The notes beneath the pieces were generated by a model. It was given only the letters and a program-made list of their open reading frames with translations. It had not been told where the DNA came from and made no database searches. From Methylomonas sp. (GTDB lineage Bacteria; Pseudomonadota; Gammaproteobacteria; Methylococcales; Methylomonadaceae), in assembly GCF_023228165.1 (NCBI RefSeq), contig NZ_JALOBS010000065.1:1-11058 (forward strand): a stretch of DNA of 11,058 bases. Direction: 5' to 3'. A program made the position numbers and the translations under genes. Positions 7,201 to 11,058 of the stretch are shown here, in pieces. Numbering within the stretch: the first letter of the stretch is position 1; each line of letters begins with the position of its first letter.

Positions 7201-8262
7201 CACCAGTCGCCCAGTCGAATCGTAACTGTAGGTATACCCGTTGCCGTTCGGGTCGGTGACGCTCGTCAATCGGTTTTTGCTGTCGTAACTAAAACTCAAA
7301 CTCCTTTGCGAGGTCCGATCGGTTACGCTACTTAATCTACCGCCTGCGTCGTAACTGAGATCCTGGCTCATTCCGCCCAGATCGACCAAAGTAATCAAGC
7401 GGCCATCGGTATCGTAATATTCAAAACTGTTGTCTTCACTTTTATATAGACGCCAACCGGTAATGCTGCCACCTGCGTTAGTGCTAGCGATAAAACGGTC
7501 GTTGATATCGGCATCTGAAATCCAGATACTGCCCGACTTGCTAAATCGGTAGGCTTGTCCGCTCGGCCTGATAATATAGGCCTCGGTCTTGGCACTATTG
7601 AAATAAAGTCCGCGTTCATAATTGTGACGCCACGATTTACCTAGCGCACGCACATCGCTATACGCACTGTTGTAATAACGGATAAATTGCAGCGGAAAAC
7701 GGCCGCCGCCTTGATAATCCAGTTCTTGCTGAAATTTGTTACCTGTTGCATCGTTTACTGGATTAGTACCGTTACAGATCTCCGGTTCCCCAGCGTTCTT
7801 TTGTTCGATCGGTGGTGTCGGTTGGTAATACACCACCATGCTATCCGAGGCAGAGCAACCGTTGACACTGCCGGAAACCGATAAGGTGTTGGCACCTTTT
7901 TGCAACGTGACTGAAGCAGCACCTGAACCTAGAAAATTGATCAATGTGGTAAAAGTACCGCTCTGACTGAAAAACGGCACCCCGTTGAGGTAGGCGGTCA
8001 CTTGGCCTTGGTCGCCCGAATTGGCGGTACCGGTACCGGTACCCGATACACCGACTTGCGCTGTGCTGACTGTGCTCCCGCGTACTGGAGAGGTGAATTG
8101 CAGCGAGCAGGCTTGAACGCGGTGATTCATACTTAAGCCTAGCAACAAGATCATGACGATTGGATACAAACGCAGCCCTTCAATGGGCAATATGTTCAGT
8201 TTTCGAACAGCGACATTATGGATAAGTCGTTGATTAAGGCATAATTTCGTAAACAGGTTCAT
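3814..8262 (-). CDS. Secreted Rhs/YD-repeat polymorphic toxin with C-terminal EndoU RNase
   Basis: This is a 1482-residue exported toxin. Residues 33-51 (YPIVMILLLGL to RVQA, before C52) form a signal-peptide-like hydrophobic segment behind a long basic N-terminus; a shorter start at Met37 is possible. An Ig-like/beta-sandwich stretch follows (about 52-147), then an Rhs N-terminal region (about 165-240, with NPVNDATGN). About thirty YD-type repeats (YDxxGN/RL) come next; they fold into a closed shell that holds the toxin. The Rhs core signature (about 1277-1336, ARYYDPGIGRYLQSDPIGL to YIDPKG) marks the autocleavage boundary. The last 146 residues are the variable tip. There is no PAAR or VgrG domain, so this is probably a Sec-exported wall/secreted-type Rhs rather than a type VI effector. 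GAGAG sits just upstream of the ATG. The immunity gene follows 6 bp downstream. The frame is intact. Confidence 0.9.
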   Translation of the reverse strand: MNLFTKLCLNQRLIHNVAVRKLNILPIEGLRLYPIVMILLLGLSMNHRVQACSLQFTSPVRGSTVSTAQVGVSGTGTGTANSGDQGQVTAYLNGVPFFSQSGTFTTLINFLGSGAASVTLQKGANTLSVSGSVNGCSASDSMVVYYQPTPPIEQKNAGEPEICNGTNPVNDATGNKFQQELDYQGGGRFPLQFIRYYNSAYSDVRALGKSWRHNYERGLYFNSAKTEAYIIRPSGQAYRFSKSGSIWISDADINDRFIASTNAGGSITGWRLYKSEDNSFEYYDTDGRLITLVDLGGMSQDLSYDAGGRLSSVTDRTSQRSLSFSYDSKNRLTSVTDPNGNGYTYSYDSTGRLVQVTPPDAVPGNPGRQYLYNEQVHTSNTNLPYALTGILDENGSRYATYRYDAQGRGIATEHAGGSDLHQLAYNADGSTTITDALGQPRTFLHQTILGFKHNVGQSQPAGSGCAASASSISYDANGNVASRTDFNGNLSCYAYDLNRNLETVRVEGLAPGSTCPSDLAAYAPSTGGSERKTATQWHTDYRLPTQIDETGRRTTFGYDANGNLLNKTIIDTATQQSRSWNYTYNSLGQVLTEDGPRTDVNDVTSYTYYADTTADHKPGDLQTVTNALGHVTTFTAYDANGRLLRLADPNGLVINFTYDARGRLTHKTVDGHTTIYDYDNVGNLIKITRPSGAFYNFTYDAAHRLTDIQDALGGKIHYTLDAMGNRNQEDIKDAQGHIVKTHSRAYDTLNRLYQDIGAYNQTIQYAYDANGNLTQITDAEGHSTQRQYDTLDRLIRSTDALNGQTDYDYDTLDRLVQVTDANNHGTIYSYNGLGDLTQLDSPNTGVTQYAYDSAGNLAQKTDAENITATYQYDAINRLLGIDYPGTEADVVNDYDTTPLFTWNIPQLGRLTSTRRGSSPTHYIGYDRRGNIAYTTATALANPYYYDDRIGYLYNADDQVSEVQFNWYRQHRYHYDQAGQIDRISVHDWDDGDFSGSGYDVTRVLADNIVHLPFGPVTGLTYGNGLTLNRNYDQDYRLAGQSVGNQLNLAYGYDANGNLQTATDLLAAANDQSYSYDGLNRLIAANGTAQQSYQYDPVGNRLANDLNGAATQYQYDLGSQKLFSQTGAHPNTVVSNAVGNITHAGGKTYLYAPDQRLASVKQGSADIARYSYDAQGRRRSKTVGTTTTHYDYDLQGRLLGEDRVPGDYVYLDGEPLARVDYNLSDWSGNVAGWNIAYYHNNPLGAPLQTTDRLGQISWNAQLDPFGKAAPLNPAITQNLRFPGQYYDQETGLHYNMARYYDPGIGRYLQSDPIGLSGGINTYTYVRNNPLKYIDPKGTFFFVPILGYTAINALADLALIGGTGYAISNAMSCKNEAHGDDSNKPNLLDPTAEDHILNGDKTGGGHRAGTGKPGKSEFPTDWSDDKIKGEISDVATDPTSSVSPGRNGRQVVEGTRDGIDITVIVDSNGRIVTGFPTNVPRNPR

Positions 8263-8533
8263 ATACTCTCTCTGAACATATTGAATTTAAATTATTAGAG
8301 AATTCTTGTCGTAATTGACAGGCTTGCGAGGTATGTTATCGATAAATAACGCAACCATTACTAACTAACTTAATTTGCGTAGAACGTTAGAACAATAGCG
8401 TTATGCCACTTCTTTTGGATTCTCGTACAGTAGATTCACAAATTATGCGTAAAAATGTACAGCAGAATTTGTACCAGCACTGAAACCTTGTGATTTTCTA
8501 TGTTGCGATGAAACATAAAAAATAAATCTATGC
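8263..8533. other. Intergenic region upstream of the Rhs gene
   Basis: This AT-rich stretch has no supportable gene. It must hold the promoter of the toxin-immunity operon, which reads leftward from 8262. I cannot pick a convincing -35/-10 pair. The IS630-family element begins 273 bp upstream of the toxin start, so it probably leaves this promoter intact. Confidence 0.5.
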
Positions 8534-8535
8534 TA

Positions 8536-9672
8536 AATGCCAAATAATCCAAAAACAACCGAGGGATAAGCGCTTAACAATAAATCGCCGTGCAGTAGAA
8601 TGGCAGGGTTTTGAACAGAGCGATAAATAAAGGGATGCGCGTAAAACCGATTGAATTGAGCGAAACCGAACGAGAGCAACTCCAAATAATTGTCAAGAAA
8701 GGGAGTGATTGGCGAGAGCGCGAACGGGCGCAAACCATCCTGATGTTAGCCGATGGTCAAACAGTGATTGCGGTTGCCGCGCATCAGGGTGTAAAGCCGG
8801 AAGCGATTCGTGAGCGGCGGCGGAAGTGGTGGAGAATCGGGCTAGCGAGCTTACCGGATCAGCCGCGCAGTGGTGCGCCGAGTAAGCTGACGGACGCGAA
8901 TCGCAGTCAGCTCAAAGGCTGGATTGAGGCAGAACCCTTGACCTGTCGGGCTCTGGTTAGTCGACTGACGGCGGAATGCGGCGTGACGATCAGTGCCGGT
9001 ACTTTGCGAAACGAGTTGAAACGCATGGGCTATGTCTGGAAGCGCACGCGCTATAGTTTAAAAAAAAGCGCGATCCCGAGCGTTTCGAACAAGCGAGACA
9101 CGATATCGCAGAACTGATCAAGCAAGCCGAAGCCGGTGAGATCGAGTTGGCGTATGTGGATGAAGCCGGATTTGCGCCGCAACCGCCGAATCGTTCGGCT
9201 TGGACGAAGCGCGGCGAAGTCCATGCCATTACCGCTAAACGCGCGCAGCGCATGAATGTGATCGGCGCGCTGCTGTCATCGGGGCGGCTACTGTTGACCC
9301 AACTTTGGTAGAGCGTCAATGGCCTGTGGTTCTTTGGCTTTCTGATGGCGTTGATCGAACGCGTCAGCAAGCCGATGGTGGTGATTTTGGACAATGCCTC
9401 CATTCATACCGCCAAAAAGCTGAAACCTTATTGGGATTTATTGGAAGAGAAAGGCATGCGATTTTATTTTCTGCCTCCCTACAGTCCTGAGTTGAACCGA
9501 ATCGAATTGCTGTGGCATAAGATGAAATATGAATGGCTACCTTTCAAAACCTATACGCCGGATGAACTGGCACAGGCCATTGATGAAATTGGCCGTGGAT
9601 TTGGCTCTAAATACACGCTAACTTTTTGCTAGGCGCTTATACCTCCGTTTCTTTTGGTTCGGTTTTGCCATT
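8536..9672 (+). mobile_element. IS630-family insertion sequence, complete, with TA target duplication
   Basis: The element is 1137 bp long and bounded by imperfect terminal inverted repeats of about 45 bp. The left one starts AATGCCAAATAATCC and reaches ATAAGCGCTTAACAA (to 8580). The right one, read inward on the other strand, starts AATGGCAAAACCGAA and reaches ATAAGCGCCTAGCAA (to 9626). A TA dinucleotide borders each end (8534-8535 and 9673-9674), as expected for this Tc1/mariner-related family, which duplicates TA. The single transposase gene fills the element, and its stop codon lies inside the right repeat. The element is structurally complete, but its transposase frame is damaged. Confidence 0.85.
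8635..9632 (+). pseudogene. IS630-family transposase, with -1 frameshift at A8 and an in-frame amber stop
   Basis: The reconstructed product is about 332 codons, the normal family size. N-terminal helix-turn-helix regions (AVAAHQGVKPEAIRERRRKW) come first, then the DDE catalytic domain with YVDEAGF, VILDNASIH and YSPELNRIELLW, so all three acidic residues are present. There are two breaks. At eight adenines (9060-9067, TTA AAA AAA AGC) the coding moves to the -1 frame, giving KKKRDPERF. This is a slippery sequence, so it could be programmed frameshifting or transcript slippage. At 9309-9311 a TAG interrupts TQLW-SVNGLWFFG, probably from CAG. The amber makes it most likely inactive. The start at 8635 is uncertain; TTG at 8611 is the alternative. 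Confidence 0.85.
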
Positions 9673-10011
9673 TACTGCTCAATGTTGACTAATCTTATCA
9701 TACGACTCTTCTGTGCTTAGGAACGCGCATAAAATAACTTCGTCAAGTGCGCGGATGAATTTCCGGTGTAGGTGCGGATTTATCCGCACAATGCGAATGA
9801 ATTCGCACCTACAATTCCATTATTTATTCCATGCACATTACTTAACGAATAACCTGAATGTCGGCTTTTTTCATTTCAAGCAATTTTGGTTGCGTCAGGA
9901 AGCAAGGAGGTGAATGTTTCTTTTGGGTCGTAACCTGATGGCCAACCTATTTGAAATGAATAATTGCCAGCGATCGCTTTTGGCCGGCTTCCGCCCATGG
10001 ACAGTGACATA
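9673..10011. other. Gene-free region between the IS630-family element and the transposon-end arm
   Basis: About 340 bp hold one TA of the IS630 duplication, a REP-like palindrome (9767-9813), and a stretch with a good Shine-Dalgarno sequence (AGGAGG, 9905-9910) before ATG at 9914. That ATG opens only a 37-codon frame, which runs into the repeat arm and resembles nothing I know. I see no supportable gene. Confidence 0.55.
9767..9813. repeat. REP-like palindrome
   Basis: TGTAGGTGCG at 9767-9776 is perfectly repeated in inverted form at 9804-9813. The interior (GATTTATCCGC, then GCGAATGAATTC) also pairs with a few mismatches, giving a 47-bp near-palindrome. Palindromes of this GTAGGTGCG type are, from memory, scattered in many copies between genes in several gammaproteobacteria. 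They are usually mobilised by REP-associated tyrosine transposases; none is present here. Confidence 0.7.
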
Positions 10012-10180
10012 TTTCAGTTGCAAATAACGTCGGTTTGCGGTGGATGATTGCAGGTCGGCACGAATGATTGCAGGTTCAGTTGCAAATAATCTCGGTTTGA
10101 ACGCCCGTCAGTTGCATTTAATTCCGGCCGAGAAATGCGCTGATTGCTGGTTTATGGGTTTTTGATTGCAGGTCGCAACA
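10012..10180 (-). repeat. Transposon-end arm, probable left end of a Mu/Tn402-like transposon
   Basis: This arm of 169 bp matches the reverse complement of 10336-10505 at about 83% by hand alignment, with similar site spacing. Read from the tip at 10180 on the minus strand it begins TGTTGCGACCTGCAATC. It carries repeated putative transposase-binding motifs: TTCAGTTGCAAATAA twice (10013 and 10076), GATTGCAGGT or close variants, and TTGCATTTAAT. Unlike the other arm, it is not followed by the ATPase gene. It is therefore better read as the opposite (left) end of a transposon whose interior lies at lower coordinates, or as a solo relic end. Confidence 0.65.
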
Positions 10181-10335
10181 CTTAATCATACTATTGATGG
10201 GGTTGGAGTTGCTATATGGCGGCCCGTTTCTGCAGAGCTGAATTTGGCGGGTTACGATTCTAGCGAAAACCGCTTGCTTGTGTGGCCGGCTGAAATTCAA
10301 TGTGCGACTTTTTCGGCCGGGTTTGACCGGGTAGG
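10181..10335. other. 155-bp spacer between two facing transposon ends
   Basis: This unique sequence lies between the two TGT tips. The five bases next to each tip (CTTAA at the left, GTAGG at the right) do not match. The two ends are therefore not a simple pair from a single insertion with a 5-bp duplication around this segment. A plus-strand frame is open across the spacer and into both arms, but it has no ribosome binding site or recognisable motif and is not called. Confidence 0.5.
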
Positions 10336-10505
10336 TGTAGCGGCTTGCAATCAAAAACCCACAAACCAGCAATCAGCGCAATTTTCGACCAGGATTAAAT
10401 GCAACTCTGCGAGCGCTCCAACCGAGATTATTTGCAACTGAACCTGTAATCGTTGCCGCAAACCTGCAATCATCCGCCGAAAACCAGGATTATTTGCAAC
10501 TGAAA
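10336..10505 (+). repeat. Transposon-end arm, right end next to the ATPase gene
   Basis: The tip at 10336 reads TGTAGCGGCTTGCAATC on the plus strand. The 170-bp arm carries the same set of motifs as the inverted arm at 10012-10180, including TTATTTGCAACTGAA twice in this orientation, CCTGCAATCAT and ATGCAACT. Its inner edge is 12 bp from the ATPase stop codon, where the right end of a transposon closing with that gene should be. Mu, Tn7 and Tn402 ends also start with TG(T) and hold several binding sites. Which sites the integrase binds is inference. Confidence 0.7.
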
Positions 10506-10516
10506 CCATAGCGAAT

Positions 10517-10933
10517 TCAGATCGGTAATCCAGCCAAGCGCATCCGATCCCGTAACTCGCTGGCACGGATTGGATCGAGCTGGTTGGCAAATAATGCTTT
10601 GATTTCTGCCGGCTTGGCATCGAAGTTTTGCACCAATTCCCGTAGACCATATCCTTGCCGGGTGATGGTGGCTTCCATATCGTCCAAATGCTTGGATAAC
10701 ACCGTTTCGACCAATTCAGCATCTATCGGTAATTCGCCAGATTGATAACCGGCTTCAAAAGCCTGAGTGAGATGCCATTCGATCTGTAAGGCTGTCCGTA
10801 ACCGGCTGGCTAAGAGATCGATGGCATCGGGGGTCATCAATGCCTCTATTCCTTCCTGGCGTCCGGTGCAGGTAGTGAGCAACCATCGAATATATTCACG
10901 CTGGCTGCCGGTGATGCCGTCCAGCGAGTACAT
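10517..10933 (-). pseudogene. AAA+ transposition ATPase, C-terminal part
   Basis: This fragment contributes 137 residues after the junction, from YSLDGITGSQREYIRWLL to RASELRDRMRLAGLPI. It is helical, as expected for the lid and C-terminal region of ExeA/TniB-type ATPases. It continues the fragment at 125-685 exactly: that one ends Arg-Thr-Asp-Met, and this one resumes Met-Tyr-Ser-Leu through the shared ATG of the target duplication, for about 323 residues in total. The apparent Met start is just the duplicated target and has no ribosome binding site, since the IS lies directly upstream. It is very probably untranslated. The gene is followed at once by the transposon-end arm. Confidence 0.85.
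10930..10933. repeat. Target-site duplication of the IS (right copy)
   Basis: ACAT, the same as 127-130, lies at the other tip of the IS. With one copy removed, the two ATPase fragments fuse in frame. Confidence 0.65.
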
Positions 10934-11058
10934 AGTCGTCCCTGAAAAGCCATAAATTCACATCTAAAGCATTGAAATACAATAAATAATTAAATAAAAA
11001 GACGAGCAATAATTGCAAGAAATTAGTAAAATAGATATTAATTTCTTGCAAATTTTTA
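10934..11058. mobile_element. Terminal fragment of an insertion sequence (other end, probably promoter side)
   Basis: The fragment starts with AGTCGTCCCTGAAAAGCC, the inverted partner of the end at 109-126. The remaining sequence is very AT-rich and has no open gene. It contains a perfect 13-bp inverted repeat (11013-11051), as expected of the leader upstream of a transposase gene that would begin beyond 11058. Family unknown. Confidence 0.75.
11013..11051. repeat. Perfect 13-bp inverted repeat in the IS leader
   Basis: TTGCAAGAAATTA (11013-11025), a 13-nt spacer, then TAATTTCTTGCAA (11039-11051). It could be an RNA hairpin that shields transposase translation from read-through transcription, as known for several IS elements, or an operator for a dimeric protein. 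Which one cannot be told here. Confidence 0.6.

Noticed and set aside
4300..7700. Repetitive DNA pattern as a possible CRISPR or tandem repeat array
   Set aside because: The repetition comes from degenerate YD-type protein repeats. Units differ in length and sequence, and there are no constant repeats with unique spacers.
9914..10027. 37-codon ORF behind a good AGGAGG site
   Set aside because: It ends inside the transposon-end arm, has no recognisable features, and the sequence resembles scattered intergenic repeat DNA.
10166..10441. 91-codon plus-strand ORF across the spacer and both arms
   Set aside because: It has no ribosome binding site, and most of its length is repeat-arm sequence; chance openness is the simpler explanation.
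10012..10505. The inverted arms as a stand-alone MITE
   Set aside because: A MITE would have its tips outward, but the TGT tips face inward, and the right arm directly continues the transposon's ATPase gene. It is kept as a refutation test rather than a call.
1..11058. The window as a complete small plasmid
   Set aside because: The split ATPase invites closing the circle. However, there is no replication or partition gene, the only DNA outside the transposon ends would be 155 bp, and the flanks of the two ends do not match.

Overview
The window reads as accessory DNA from a Gram-negative, probably gammaproteobacterial, chromosome or large plasmid. The basis is the style of the transposition genes, the Rhs/EndoU polymorphic toxin, and a REP-like palindrome of a type I associate with gammaproteobacteria. 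Nothing here fixes the genus; a methanotroph-like host (Methylococcales) is only an impression. Almost everything visible is mobile DNA or toxin DNA. There are no housekeeping genes, RNA genes or CRISPR arrays.

Layout. Positions 1-126 and 10934-11058 are the two opposite ends of one kind of insertion sequence (IS), with matching terminal inverted repeats. Both are flanked by the same 4-bp target copy (ATGT). Between 127 and 2901, on the minus strand, lies a tightly overlapping transposition operon: serine resolvase, then DDE integrase/transposase (TniA/MuA type), then AAA+ ATPase (TniB/ExeA/MuB type). A 28-bp dyad that looks like a resolvase crossover site lies upstream. The ATPase is cut in two by the IS. 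Its N-terminal 186 residues are at 127-685, and its C-terminal 137 residues are at 10517-10933, at the far end of the window. Joined through one copy of the target repeat, they give an uninterrupted frame of about 323 codons.

From 3187 to 3432 is a short plus-strand ORF resembling the C-terminal part of a TraK-like conjugation protein. Next come a minus-strand immunity gene (3547-3807) and a 1482-residue secreted Rhs/YD-repeat protein (3814-8262). The variable C-terminus of the Rhs protein looks like a bacterial EndoU RNase, so the pair is a contact-dependent toxin/immunity module. A complete IS630-family element with a damaged transposase gene sits at 8536-9672.

From 10012 to 10505 there is a large structure not explained by any gene. 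Two 169/170-bp arms, about 83% identical as inverted repeats, face each other across 155 bp. The right arm starts 12 bp beyond the end of the ATPase gene, and both arms present TGT at their spacer-side tips. They are best read as two ends of the same transposon family pointing at each other: the right end of one copy (10336-10505) and the left end of another, or of the same one (10012-10180). On that reading the Rhs-EndoU toxin and its immunity gene are cargo between the transposon's left end and its resolvase. The window would then be one repeat unit of a tandem or circular arrangement, opened inside the IS.
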